The notes under the pieces are model-generated. The model saw only the letters and a list, made by a program, of their open reading frames with translations, was not told the origin of the DNA and did no database searches. Below are positions 39,881 through 49,114 of a stretch of DNA of 64,000 bases, in pieces. This stretch comes from Amoebidium appalachense (Eukaryota; Ichthyosporea). The DNA is taken from assembly GCA_963693365.1 (NCBI GenBank), contig CAVNZM010000005.1:3348001-3412000 (forward strand), in the 5' to 3' direction. How positions within the stretch are numbered: the stretch's first letter is position 1; the number at the start of each line of letters is the position of its first letter. The position numbers and the translations under genes were made by a program.

Positions 39881-41239
39881 TTATTTGACCGCGACCAGCG
39901 CCGAGAAGCACCCGGTCACACGCGTCCCGGTCTCGTCCACCACCACCAGCCGCAGCGTGTCGACGTGATCCAGCGTCCCCAAGATCTGCGGGCTCGCCAG
40001 CATATCGTCCACCGCCCCGCCCGCCGCACCCTGCACGCCGGGCGCCATGATGCGCCCCTGCAGGCTCGTCTCGCCCTGCATGACGTGCACCATGAGCGCC
40101 CCCCGCGGGCCCAGGGGGACGTCCGTCCCGAAAACGCACTGGATGTTGTCGCCCTGGCACGGCAGCTGCTGGTCGCCCTCCACCACGGCCGCGTGGTCTC
40201 GTCCGTCGAAGTAGCGTGCAAGCGGGGGCAGCCCGGTCGTCAGGCTGTGGCTTACATGCGTTCCGGCCGCCATCCCCAGCACGTTCCCCAGCCCCCGGCA
40301 CACGTCGAGCGTGAACGTCGGCACCGACGCATAGGGTTGCCAGTGCTTGATCGTGTCCGAATCCAGGTTCTTGCGGTGGTGGATGCTGATGACCAGTCGC
40401 CCGGGCAGCGCGAGCTTCGAGGGCGTCATGAGGTTGTACAGCGTGTTGTGGAACGGCCACTGGATGCGCCCGTGCGCGTCACGCTCGTTGGCCAGCTCGC
40501 GCCAGGCCCATGCGTTCTCCCTGTAGTAAAGCTGCGCGAGCATCAGCGCCTCGAAGGCGATCTCGTCGCGCGGGCCCTGCCGGCGGGGCGCCCACCGCGA
40601 CTTGCACACAAAGTCCTGGTGCCTGGTCCACGCCTCGCCGTTGCGCTCGGCGTCCCGGCGCAACCGCTCCGTGTGTGTGACGGTGACGTAGTAGGGCAGC
40701 GTGTCCGGGTACATCTCGAGAATGTCCGCCACCTCCTCGGGGCTGTAGCTGGGGTTGAAGCATGCGGCGAGGGCGGCTTCCAGGCGCATCTCGAGCTCGG
40801 TGCACAGGGTGTCCAGGGTGTAGTTGCCCACAGGCAGGTACACGTCGGTGGACGCCTTCACCCACATGCCCGGGGGCCGGCCGTCGGGCGAGTCCAGGTA
40901 CGACAGCGACAGCGTCAGCCTGTTTGCGCCCTCGCACACGTCGTACACGCTGTGCGCCTTGAAACCCTCGACACGGATGCCGTGCACGGACCGGGTGGCG
41001 GGAAACTCCACCTGCAGCGGACGGCACTCGGACCCGCCCGTCACGAAGTGGTAGCGCCACTGGCCCTGCGGCGGCTGCGGGGGCTCGACACGCGGGGGCG
41101 CCTCGCTCGGCACCGACACGCTGCGGGGGGCCGAGGGCAGGGCCGGCCCGTGCGGGAACGCTGCCCGGCGGGCCACGGCCGCCGAGAAATCGATGTGGGA
41201 CGCCATGTCGTCAAGGATGCGGGAGCGCGCATGCGACAT
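39881..41239 (-). CDS. Predicted virion structural protein, paralog of the 56,898 gene
   Basis: 452 residues from ATG 41239 (MSHARSRILDDMASHIDFSA). It shares with the 874-residue protein at 56898 a block of the type VHGIRVEGFKAHSVYDVCEG and, further on, VYLPVGNYTLDTLCTELEMR (there: DIPEGRYTVDELLKTMV). Such 'PxGxYTxxxLxxxL' segments occur in capsid-associated proteins of several NCLDV groups. The middle part contains LVISIHHRKNLDSDTIKHWQ and the rest is beta-rich without membrane segments. A capsid or fibre-associated role is inferred. It is the last of four co-directional genes (43005 to 39881) and has very high GC. The AATAAA at 39844 reads on the opposite strand. Confidence 0.6.
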   Translation of the reverse strand: MSHARSRILDDMASHIDFSAAVARRAAFPHGPALPSAPRSVSVPSEAPPRVEPPQPPQGQWRYHFVTGGSECRPLQVEFPATRSVHGIRVEGFKAHSVYDVCEGANRLTLSLSYLDSPDGRPPGMWVKASTDVYLPVGNYTLDTLCTELEMRLEAALAACFNPSYSPEEVADILEMYPDTLPYYVTVTHTERLRRDAERNGEAWTRHQDFVCKSRWAPRRQGPRDEIAFEALMLAQLYYRENAWAWRELANERDAHGRIQWPFHNTLYNLMTPSKLALPGRLVISIHHRKNLDSDTIKHWQPYASVPTFTLDVCRGLGNVLGMAAGTHVSHSLTTGLPPLARYFDGRDHAAVVEGDQQLPCQGDNIQCVFGTDVPLGPRGALMVHVMQGETSLQGRIMAPGVQGAAGGAVDDMLASPQILGTLDHVDTLRLVVVDETGTRVTGCFSALVAVK

Positions 41240-41417
41240 TACATTGGGGCACAATAAAAAAGAAGCCAGCTCTAGACACAAGATCAAACAGCCATCAAAT
41301 TGGCCATATACACGACAAAGAAAAACAAGGTTGCCAAATATCTTTGTAGCAGCGTGCACCCAAACCAGGGGGCAATGGAAATGCCAGCCTTTCTTACATT
41401 TGTTCGTCTGATTCATG

Positions 41418-41921
41418 CTAGAACTCAACCAGCTTGCCATGTTGCTTCTCGCTCTCCGGCACTTGTGCGGCCATCACATACGTGACCTGCGATTCCGATG
41501 CAGCCACACCGGACTTGTTTGACCACGCATCCAACGGCCATTTCTTGACGGCTTTTCTCATGTAGCAATAGCCTTTTGGCCGCTTCCCGTCCATATCCTG
41601 CCATGGCGAATAGCCCACCTGTTCGCATCCGCTCATAGATTGGCATCGGTTAATGCACTGACTGGCCGACGTGTACCCATAGTTCACCGGGTCTTGCCAG
41701 TCGTTAAACGTGTTGTCCGTGCTGTGGTCCCCCACTTGGTCGAAAGCATACCACTGTGTCCGTGCGACTGCAGGGGTACTGTCGTTTTTGCCGGGGCCAG
41801 GCTTAGGGGTACTGTCGTTTTTGCCAGGGGCAGGTTTGGGTTCGTACTTGATGTATGCCCATGCCAACACACCGATAGTAAGCATTAGAATGATTAAGGC
41901 AATCGCATTTGACAAGTCCAT
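41418..41921 (-). CDS. Membrane-anchored PAN/Apple-like protein
   Basis: 167 residues from ATG 41921. One N-terminal membrane helix (IALIILMLTIGVLAWAYI) is followed by a Pro/Lys linker with a doubled unit (PAPGKNDSTP, PGPGKNDSTP) and a C-terminal domain. Its cysteines and aromatic residues (SQCINRCQSMSGCEQVGYSP, KGYCYMRKAV) follow the PAN/Apple pattern, a fold that binds protein or carbohydrate. A type II virion-surface protein that contacts the host is a reasonable inference. The upstream ORF extension has no ATG before 42029 that makes sense. Confidence 0.6.
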   Translation of the reverse strand: MDLSNAIALIILMLTIGVLAWAYIKYEPKPAPGKNDSTPKPGPGKNDSTPAVARTQWYAFDQVGDHSTDNTFNDWQDPVNYGYTSASQCINRCQSMSGCEQVGYSPWQDMDGKRPKGYCYMRKAVKKWPLDAWSNKSGVAASESQVTYVMAAQVPESEKQHGKLVEF

Positions 41922-42001
41922 TCTTCTTGCGCAAATTAAAAGCTGGCGTGGCTGAACAAAACAAAGAATGGACAGGCCAACTCTGGTTTTCCGAGAAATG
42001 A

Positions 42002-42397
42002 TTAACGTCTGATGAGCGTGCAACGGCACTCCCAGTTGGATGCGTTCACCCCGGCGGGTGGTGCGGGCGGGTCCACGGGCATCGTGGGCATGGGTTCGTC
42101 GGTTGGGTCGCCTTCAGTGATGGAGGTGGGGATCTCGAATACGTCGGTGTCCGTTTCGGTGGGAGTTTCCGAGGCCGAGGTGGTTTCGATGGTTTGAATC
42201 GAAGCGGCGGCTGTGGTGGTGGCTGTAACGGTCTCCACGTGCGTCAGGGTCGCCCACCACGTCTTTGTTTCGGCAGTGGAGCTGGGCGGCACGTGCGCGG
42301 TGGTTGCCGCAAGGGTTGCCGAGCTTGCAAACACCAGGCACTCGGGGGCCGCAAGGACCAGTGCAAGCAGGGGGGGACACAGGAGCAGCGCACGCAT
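42002..42397 (-). CDS. Secreted Thr-rich protein
   Basis: 131 residues from ATG 42397. A signal peptide (MRALLLCPPLLALVLAAPEC) is followed by a mucin-like Thr/Ser/Pro-rich stretch (VETVTATTTAAASIQ, SASETPTETDTDVFE) and a short tail with two cysteines (NWECRCTLIRR). No membrane anchor. Likely O-glycosylated and secreted or virion-associated. It starts 20 bp after the stop of the gene at 42418, on the same strand. Confidence 0.55.
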   Translation of the reverse strand: MRALLLCPPLLALVLAAPECLVFASSATLAATTAHVPPSSTAETKTWWATLTHVETVTATTTAAASIQTIETTSASETPTETDTDVFEIPTSITEGDPTDEPMPTMPVDPPAPPAGVNASNWECRCTLIRR

Positions 42398-42417
42398 TGA
42401 TAGATGGCTACAAAATA

Positions 42418-43005
42418 TCAGAGCTCGAGCAGCGCCAGAAAAAGCGTCAGGCCCGGGAACGGGAACAGGTCCACGCACACGCGCACGCGCCACACGTGCA
42501 GCAGGCACAGCGCAAGGTTGACGCCGCGGAACCCATACTGCATGGTGGGGCTCGTGTCTGCGACCGAGGACACAAACCACGAGGGCATGGGCAGGGGCCC
42601 CACGCCGAGCACGCCGATGGAGAAGGCCACGCCGAGCTCCACGCGGCCCTGGGGCGGTGCGCTAGGTGGGGGGAGAGCCGGCAGGTCTTTGTCGTGCAGA
42701 CGCACCCGCACGCCCGCCAGACCCGTGTCGGGAACGTGGTTGGGCTGCGGGAGCGGGCAGTCGCTGAACCCAAAAGAGCTCGCCTGAGCCGGGTCATCGG
42801 TGAACGTGACGACGTTGGCCTCGGGCAGCGCCCTCCAGTACATGCGTGTCTCACCGAGCATGGCGGTGACCTTGTCGCCGTCACGCCGCCACCGCAGGCC
42901 CATGCCCGTGTGCCTCGTGTTGGCCAGGTCCTCGGGCCACTCCACCGGGCAGCTGAGCAGCGCGAGGTTGCGGCTGACGAAGCGGTCGCCGTGCGTGATG
43001 TGCAT
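42418..43005 (-). CDS. Hypothetical protein with hydrophobic C-terminus
   Basis: 195 residues from ATG 43005 (MHITHGDRFVSRNLALLSCP). No family recognised. A globular N-terminal ~110 residues is followed by a hydrophobic end (LALCLLHVWRVRVCVDLFPF, PGLTLFLALLEL), suggesting C-terminal membrane anchoring. It diverges from the gene at 43054 with 48 bp between the starts and is first in the co-directional set down to 39881. Confidence 0.55.
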   Translation of the reverse strand: MHITHGDRFVSRNLALLSCPVEWPEDLANTRHTGMGLRWRRDGDKVTAMLGETRMYWRALPEANVVTFTDDPAQASSFGFSDCPLPQPNHVPDTGLAGVRVRLHDKDLPALPPPSAPPQGRVELGVAFSIGVLGVGPLPMPSWFVSSVADTSPTMQYGFRGVNLALCLLHVWRVRVCVDLFPFPGLTLFLALLEL

Positions 43006-43053
43006 GCACTACAGGAAGATTAAGCCGGCACAAAATGCGCCCGTGACGTAACA

Positions 43054-43419
43054 ATGCAGCTGGTACTCCTGCTCATGGCCCTCTGCGTGACCACCCTGCT
43101 TGCGCTTGCGCTGCGAGATGCGGTGCGCACGGTGTTCGGTCGTGACCCGCCCTGCGACGCACCCGCCTGTGCCGCCCTGCTTTATGACAAGCGCCTGGCC
43201 GCGGGCTGGGAGGCCGACACAGCCCGTTTTGGCGAATGTGGCCGGTGCCCGCGCATGGAAGTTTCCAATGTCAACGGCCTGCGCTACTGGAACGAGGAGA
43301 AGGGTCAATGGTTCTCGGCACAGATGTCCTATGCCGACTTTGCCACACGCCTGGGCGACGACCGCACCGCCTGGCTCGCGCGGCTGGCCGCTGCGCTGAG
43401 AAGGGAGGTCCTCCGCTGA
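43054..43419 (+). CDS. Small membrane-anchored or secreted protein (121 aa)
   Basis: ATG at 43054. A hydrophobic N-terminus (MQLVLLLMALCVTTLLALAL) acts as signal or anchor. It is followed by a small domain with four to five cysteines (DPPCDAPACAALLYDKRLAA, GECGRCPRMEVSNVNGLRYW) and a helical tail (WLARLAAALRREVLR). Unknown family. It converges with the gene at 43462. Confidence 0.55.
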   Translation: MQLVLLLMALCVTTLLALALRDAVRTVFGRDPPCDAPACAALLYDKRLAAGWEADTARFGECGRCPRMEVSNVNGLRYWNEEKGQWFSAQMSYADFATRLGDDRTAWLARLAAALRREVLR

Positions 43420-43461
43420 GGCAGGGATCAATCCACCTCAATTCTTGACCTTTTGATGCCC

Positions 43462-44967
43462 TCAGGGGAGGAGGCGCGCCGCTTGTTCTCGGACCTCGTT
43501 CACAAGTTGCTCGCCGTCCTTGCGTGTTGGCAGTCCTGCATCCTTGAGCTCGGCATCGGTCAATACGAGAACTTTCTTGGAAAGCACCATGTCCACGACC
43601 TCTCGGTAACGCTCCTGTTGATTGACGCCGTCTTGCGCCCACCAATCCGCAGTTTGATACATCTTAGCCCCGTAGAGTTCGACCAGGCGCTTTCCGTACA
43701 TCGCGATCGTCCCCCCGACCTTATAAACCGCTTGGAATCCCCCATCCCTTGCGATTTTCGTCTTGATGAAGTTGCAGATCCGCTCGCCTATGGTGTGCCC
43801 ATCCGCACCCGGTATGGACGACCAGTCGGCTTGTGAAGTCCGCAACAGTATGTAAATACTCAACCAAGACGCACAGGCCCCATCGACCACCTCGTCTCTG
43901 TCAAACAATTCGTCGTACAATGTCCTTTTTCCATGAAGATTTTGCAAATCAGTGCAAACACTTTCGGGTTTGAGGGATCGAAGTATGTCTTTCAGCTTGC
44001 CTGTGGGATCAGCGCTTCTCATGAATGAGACAAGGGCTTTTGTCAACGTGCTACTCGGGGCATGGACATTGAAGAACTCCAGAACTATACTCGACTTGTC
44101 ACCTGAAACGAGTATGATGACAGAAGCATGGTGCACTTCACCTGTGTATATAATAAAGTAGGGCACCCGTTGGGGGTCAGTCAGCCATTGGAACAACATT
44201 GTCGCGAGTTCGTTCCTAAAAAAGAACTTCCATTTAGGCATCGATATGGTGGTCATGAAGCCATCGTTCCTGAGATTCCTAAACGATTGCTGGACAGTCA
44301 TTGACTCGTTGTTGGGTTGTGTACGGAGCAATTCTCCGGGGGCGAAAATTGTGGACTTCGGAAGATATGTCTGTAGCATTACTATAGTATTGGTTCTCCC
44401 CTCTACTGCAGGCGAAGTCCACACAGACCCTACCCCTATCAAATCTTTTATGGACCCCGAAATTTGTTGGGCCCCGCGGTACAGTTTGTCAAACAAGAGG
44501 TCTGCTACCGAATCCTCCTGCAAATATGGGGGTGTTGGGTTCCCAGGGATGGTACTCTTTTTGTACTCCTCGATCTGGTATGGGGCGTGCTTCACCATGA
44601 TCTCCTTGAAAGCATTGCCCCTCTTGTCCAACATGAAGTTTCGAACCGAATCGTAAGTTGTGTCGAAGGTGCGTATCCCAGGACTATCTTGGTTCTCGAA
44701 CTCGATATTCACGGAGTAGCCATCCTGTTGCGCATCGAACCGGAGACGTTTAACACAGGCAAGATACACCGGGATCGTGTCGGGTTCTGTGCTTTCCAGG
44801 GAGAGGGAGAGGCAACCGTTTTCCGGTGTCCATGCGTACGTCTGAGTGCTGGGGGAGACCGGCGTTTCTTCCACAAAATGTTCTGCATTTTTCTTTACGA
44901 ACCTGAAAAAGCAGCGCGGCTTCACGGGAAATCTTTCCACTACATCCCTCCCTCGCCCGTGTGCCAT
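43462..44967 (-). CDS. Ulp1-like cysteine protease candidate, paralog of 33,415
   Basis: 501 residues from ATG 44967. It aligns with the protein at 33415 from start to near the end: VKPRCFFRFVKKNAEHF, TQTYAWTPENGCLSL, KHAPYQIEEYKKSTIPGNPT, VLLQTYLPKS-type TYLPKSTIFAPG. The candidate triad is His in VHHASVIIL, then IVLEFFNVHA, and Cys in DGACASWLSIYILLRTSQAD. The C-terminal part (ICNFIKTKI, VYKVGGTIAMYGKRLVELYG, KVLVLTDAELKDAGLPTRKD) is also shared, but no second exon like that at 34979 follows. Medium GC, lower than its neighbours. Role in virion protein processing is inferred. Confidence 0.6.
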   Translation of the reverse strand: MAHGRGRDVVERFPVKPRCFFRFVKKNAEHFVEETPVSPSTQTYAWTPENGCLSLSLESTEPDTIPVYLACVKRLRFDAQQDGYSVNIEFENQDSPGIRTFDTTYDSVRNFMLDKRGNAFKEIMVKHAPYQIEEYKKSTIPGNPTPPYLQEDSVADLLFDKLYRGAQQISGSIKDLIGVGSVWTSPAVEGRTNTIVMLQTYLPKSTIFAPGELLRTQPNNESMTVQQSFRNLRNDGFMTTISMPKWKFFFRNELATMLFQWLTDPQRVPYFIIYTGEVHHASVIILVSGDKSSIVLEFFNVHAPSSTLTKALVSFMRSADPTGKLKDILRSLKPESVCTDLQNLHGKRTLYDELFDRDEVVDGACASWLSIYILLRTSQADWSSIPGADGHTIGERICNFIKTKIARDGGFQAVYKVGGTIAMYGKRLVELYGAKMYQTADWWAQDGVNQQERYREVVDMVLSKKVLVLTDAELKDAGLPTRKDGEQLVNEVREQAARLLP

Positions 44968-45018
44968 CTATAGATTCAACACCCCAAAACTTTGGTGGCT
45001 TCGATTGTGTTCGCTTGT

Positions 45019-47161
45019 TTACTGCCCGGGTGGCCTGTAATGCCTGAGCTGTCTCCTTTGCCTTTTGGTGGTCCTCAGGGCATGCGTTGTTCCAGACCGC
45101 GTCCACCGGGTATTGCCAGCCGGTCCTAATGGCAAGTCTTCAACCACCGGTCTAACCGGCGACTCCACACCTGTAAACTGAAAAACCCCTGCATCGTGCA
45201 ATCCCTGGACCCCTGCGGCGATGATGAGCATCCTCGCAAATATGGGGTCGCCGTCTGCCGCCGCCAATGGATCCCCCCGGGGTTCTGCCCCAGAAAGGAG
45301 CATGATGGCTGCTGTTTCGCTGGGGTAGGCATCAAACCGTCCCGTCCAATCATTAGTGTGGTTGTGGAAGCGATCCGGGAGCAAGCCGTTGATCGCCCTG
45401 TACATTCTCTCTACGTATGCCTCTAACTCCGCGGTCGACGGGGCCGGTCTGAAATTTGCGCGCAGGGCTTCTAGGCGTCTAAGTTTCGTGTACCTGATCC
45501 ACTTCTGCAGCGCGTTGTAAACCCCCTTCTGGGATCCTCATGTCCTCTTCATCCATGGGAGAAATCGTCCGGGTGAGCCAGTCTGACAGGTCCAATGGAG
45601 ACGGCAACCTGTGGAACAGCATCCGTGGCGGCGGTGGGTGGTACACCCCGTTCGGCTGTCTCGCCAGCCAGTCAAGAACCTGCCTCACGGCTTCGATCCT
45701 GGTCTCGGGTTGTGCAATCTGTACCGCAGCCCTCAGGTCGCGGAGCTCGTCGGAAAGGGTGTCGGGTGCATTGTTGTCTGGTGGCTGCACCTCCGGGTCG
45801 TCATCAGGGACCACAAACGCGCGGTCCTCCTCGTCCTCTTCGTCTTTAGCGTCTGCCTCTTCTGCGTCCAAATCTGCCTTCAGCATTTTGCCCAAATCTT
45901 CTTTCATTTGACGTCGTCTGGCGATCTCGAGCGCACCGCGCGCGAACAACTCAAACTTGTCAACAAGCTCCCACTTGTGCTCATAACAAAGCCGATTCGC
46001 CTGGTGCGGAGAGTCAGCGGTCAACGTAGCGAATAGTTTGACAAGGCCTTGTGCGGTCCATTCGAAAATGTTCGCATCATCTTCATCGCCCTCCGCGTGC
46101 GAAAGATCCATGGCAGACCCGGACACCGGTGCAGTGCTACCAGATGGAGCCTGGGGCATCGAATCCGAATCCGGGGCTTCGGGTTCTACAGCCATTTCGA
46201 CATCGCCATTGTGGGGACGTTGTTGCATGTTTGGAATGACGCCACCGTGGCTTGCTATCATCTCGTTGAGAGCCAACTGGAAGATTCCGACATATTTGCC
46301 GCCAATACTGGTGGCGCGTTTCATAAGTTTCTTCCGGACTTCCTCCACCACAGCTTCGTCTAGCATTTCAGTTTCGACGGCCCTTTCCCATGCTTCGTTA
46401 TCACCCATTGGTATATTACGTATCCGTGCCGCGGCGTACGAGGGAAACAACTCATCTGCGTACCTGAATATGTACTCTCTCTTGGTGAGCCCCTCGGACA
46501 TGTACAGAGCTGTTTCCAGGCGCTTGAGACGATTGGCCCTGCGAGCAGCCCTGCACCACAGCGCGTCTGTGATCTGGGCGCGGATTTCCGGATCATCCAT
46601 AATATTTTGAATGGCATTCTCGTCCCCATTGCGCTTGGCCGCCTTTACCTCTTCGCGCACGGCGGGGCTCACCAGATCTTCCAGATTTTCGCGTATGTAG
46701 GGGTCGCGGTTCTCAGGCTCCCCGCCCCACAAGGTTGACACCTTTCGCACCATCCCAGACTCGGAGAGTGCCTGGCGGGCCACGCGCATGAACACCAGCG
46801 TTTCAATTATTAGGTCTTCCATCCCCCGTCCTTCGGGCATTTCCAGGCCCTGCTGTTGCAGGCGCTCAATCGCCCGCTGCACCGTGCCGTTGTCCACGGC
46901 CTCCTGAACCGCGCGCTTGTTCGGCCACCAGTTTCTACCTGTCCGGAGCGCACTTATGTCTGCCGGGTCGGCGCAGAACCAGTCGTCGACCGTCGTGCCA
47001 GGCTCAACAACCCCTGCAGCTTCCAGGACTTCAAAATACGCATCTGAGAAGGGGTCCGTGTCCTCGTCCTCCATGCTGTCCGTGTCCTCGTCCTCCATGC
47101 TGTCCGTGTCCTCGTCCTCCATGTTTTCCACCAAGTCCAGATCCTCCAGAATATTCGCCAT
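45019..47161 (-). CDS. Large acidic viral protein, +1 frame break near 45524
   Basis: Unknown family. It starts at ATG 47161 (MANILEDLDLVENMEDED). An acidic triple repeat MEDEDTDS comes from a 24-bp tandem repeat. Long helical segments follow (residues ~95-290), then an acidic linker (EEADAKDEEDEEDRAFVVPD) and a C-terminal part. The first frame stops at 45479, but the frame one base forward continues with protein-like sequence (ALQKWIRYTKLRRLEALRAN, MYRAINGLLPDRFHNHTNDW) to 45019. The shift fits the run of five C (G on the coding strand) at 45522-45526. A third frame near 45110-44960 (VDAVWNNACPEDHQKAKETA) also looks coding, so the true C-terminus is unsettled. Confidence 0.55.
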
Positions 47162-47307
47162 ACCCGGGACCCCAAAAAGATTGCTACATGTGCACGTCCG
47201 GCGCACTTTCCGTGTTGATGCAGTTTACTCTACGACAAGCGGCTGGCAGCCTGGGAGGCCGACACCAACCCACCCGAGCGTCGGGGCTCCCGTTCTCCTG
47301 GTCTGAA

Positions 47308-47317
47308 GGTATAAAAG
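47308..47317 (+). promoter_or_regulatory. Viral TATA promoter
   Basis: 'ggtataaaag' with 'ctgaa' in front, 36 nt before the ATG at 47354. Confidence 0.75.
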
Positions 47318-47353
47318 AGCAGCGCCCGGCAGAGGAGGTCAGTCGGACACAGC

Positions 47354-48250
47354 ATGGCTGGCGAGCAGAACAAAAAAGGCGACATGTCGATGCTCTGGAA
47401 GGAGTTCCCCCAGTTCAAAGGTGCCCAGTTCAGAATCCATGGTGAGGGAAAGAATGCAGAGGGTAGCGTCCTGGATGCCGCCGAGATCGTTCTGGGGTCG
47501 TCAAACGCTGCCCGGTCTGCATGGTTCGACATGCAGGCGAGCAAGGATCCAGCTGTCAAGGACATTGTTGCTCGCAGCAACAAAGTCCATATCAACGGGA
47601 AGGGCAAGCTGACACCCGTAGCCCCCTTCAAGACCCTCCTCGAGATCATCTTCCTGCTTCCCGGCAAGCGCGCCCACGAGTTCCGCAGGACGTGTGCCAC
47701 CTACATAGCCCGGCTGCTTTCCGGCGACGTCTCCCTCATCCCCGAGATTGAGGCGCGCTACGACGCCAGCACCCCCGAGGAGCGTGAGTTCTTCCGCAAC
47801 GGCACCGACGAGACCCCCGACCGCAAGCGGCGCCGCGAGGAGCTGGAGGAGGAGCGTCGCCTGCGTCTGCGCCGGGAGGAGGCGGAGGTCAGGCGCCTGG
47901 AGATGGAAAATATCACCATGTACCGTGGCCTGCTGGAAGACTTTGGCCTCGATAGGGACCCACGCATGCGCATGCTGCTCAACGACACCCTTGCCAACAT
48001 CCTTGTCCCTACCCGAACTAGCACGGCCATCGAGGAGTCTGCGATCGGCGGGTACGTGACCGTGGCCAAGTTCCTCGTCGACCGAGGCATCACCGACAGG
48101 TCCAGCAGCACGGTCGGCCGGATGCTCGCACGCACGTGGCGCGAGCAGGAGGGCTGCGAGCCCGAGGAGACGTTGAAGATGGTGCAGGGGGACCTGCGCC
48201 CGGTCAAGGTGTACCCCGTGCGCTTCCTGGAGAAGCACGTGCTGGGGTAG
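47354..48250 (+). CDS. SVLD/LPG-family protein, intact
   Basis: 298 residues from ATG 47354; the best-preserved member of the family. Residues 17-130 hold the family domain: FPQFKGAQFRIHGEG, SVLDAAEIVLGSSNAARSAW, NGKGKLTPVAPFKTLLEIIF, LPGKRAHEFRRTC, ARLLSGDVSLIPEIEARYD. A basic and acidic coiled coil (KRRREELEEERRLRLRREEA) follows, then a C-terminal domain (AIGGYVTVAKFLVDRGITDR, STVGRMLARTWREQEG) that looks like a winged-helix or Bro-C-like region. DNA binding is inferred from the layout and similarity to Bro-type proteins; no T5orf172 domain is present. Ends with a KHVLG tail and TAG 48250. Confidence 0.7.
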   Translation: MAGEQNKKGDMSMLWKEFPQFKGAQFRIHGEGKNAEGSVLDAAEIVLGSSNAARSAWFDMQASKDPAVKDIVARSNKVHINGKGKLTPVAPFKTLLEIIFLLPGKRAHEFRRTCATYIARLLSGDVSLIPEIEARYDASTPEEREFFRNGTDETPDRKRRREELEEERRLRLRREEAEVRRLEMENITMYRGLLEDFGLDRDPRMRMLLNDTLANILVPTRTSTAIEESAIGGYVTVAKFLVDRGITDRSSSTVGRMLARTWREQEGCEPEETLKMVQGDLRPVKVYPVRFLEKHVLG

Positions 48251-48700
48251 CCTGTCATCCCCAACAATTGGCAGGGCTGCTGTGGGGATGGCGGGTTCGG
48301 GTGTGTTTTGTATCATCTGGCTGGCCAGGTGTGTAAAATTCGGGGCCCGGGATGCAAGTTTGGTCCAACGGGATTGCATTGCCTTTTTTTTATTTGGAGC
48401 GCACCTGGCCACTCTCAAAATAAATAAAGATATTTGCGAATGAGTTGAAACATACTGGCTGGATCTCGTGATCTAATCTGGGGCGCTCTGATTGGCTGAA
48501 ACATCGGAGCACTGGCTTTGAATTTCTGCGCGTTCTGATTGGTCAGAGTGTGAATCCCGGGCTCGATTGATCTTGGCCGTTTTCGACCAATCAGATCGAA
48601 TAACGGGTTATTAAGATTCAAGCATTATTGAAAGGGATGCTCCGTGATTCGATCAATATTGAAAGGGATGCTCCGTGAATCGATCGATATTGACTGAGGT
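48251..48700. other. Gene-free stretch with CCAAT motifs
   Basis: No gene. CTGATTGG at 48488 and 48535 and CCAATCAG at 48587. 'ttgaaagggatgctccgtga' occurs twice (48629, 48659). AATAAATAAA lies at 48418-48428. Confidence 0.65.
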
Positions 48701-48935
48701 TTTGTTTTGGTTCACTGGATATTGGCCGGGGATCGCGCGACTTCGTTTTGGGGTTCACTGGATATTGGCCGGGGATCGCGCGACTTCGTTTTGGGGTTCG
48801 CTGGATATTGGCAGAGGATAGCGCGACATCGTTTTGGGGTTCACTGGATATTGGCCGGGGATCGCGCGACTTCGTTTTGGGGTTCGCTGGATATTGGCCG
48901 GGGATCGCGCCAATTTAGTTTAATATTCACCAACT
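48701..48935. repeat. ~43-bp tandem repeat, about 5 copies
   Basis: Units of 'gttttggggttcactggata' 'ttggccggggatcgcgcgac' 'ttc' with a few substitutions. The following 48936-48984 is the second copy of the boundary-type repeat at 23395. Confidence 0.93.
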
Positions 48936-49114
48936 TCGCGCTAGCTTCACCTGATATTGGCCAAACCTGCGCTGCTTTGACCGTTTTTTGACCCCTTCGC
49001 GCTGAAGCCACCCTGGTTCACCCGATATTCACCCAGACCGGCCGGGCGCGCTCGCCCCCAAGTTTCTGGTGAGTTTGGCACCGACCCCACCCCAGATTAT
49101 CTCCCCTCCACTTG

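Noticed and set aside
39728-41257. 509-residue plus-strand frame over the predicted virion gene
   Set aside because: GC-rich antisense shadow; rich in Arg, His and Ala, no ordered segments, and the minus-strand frame has a sensible ATG, family similarity and protein-like composition.
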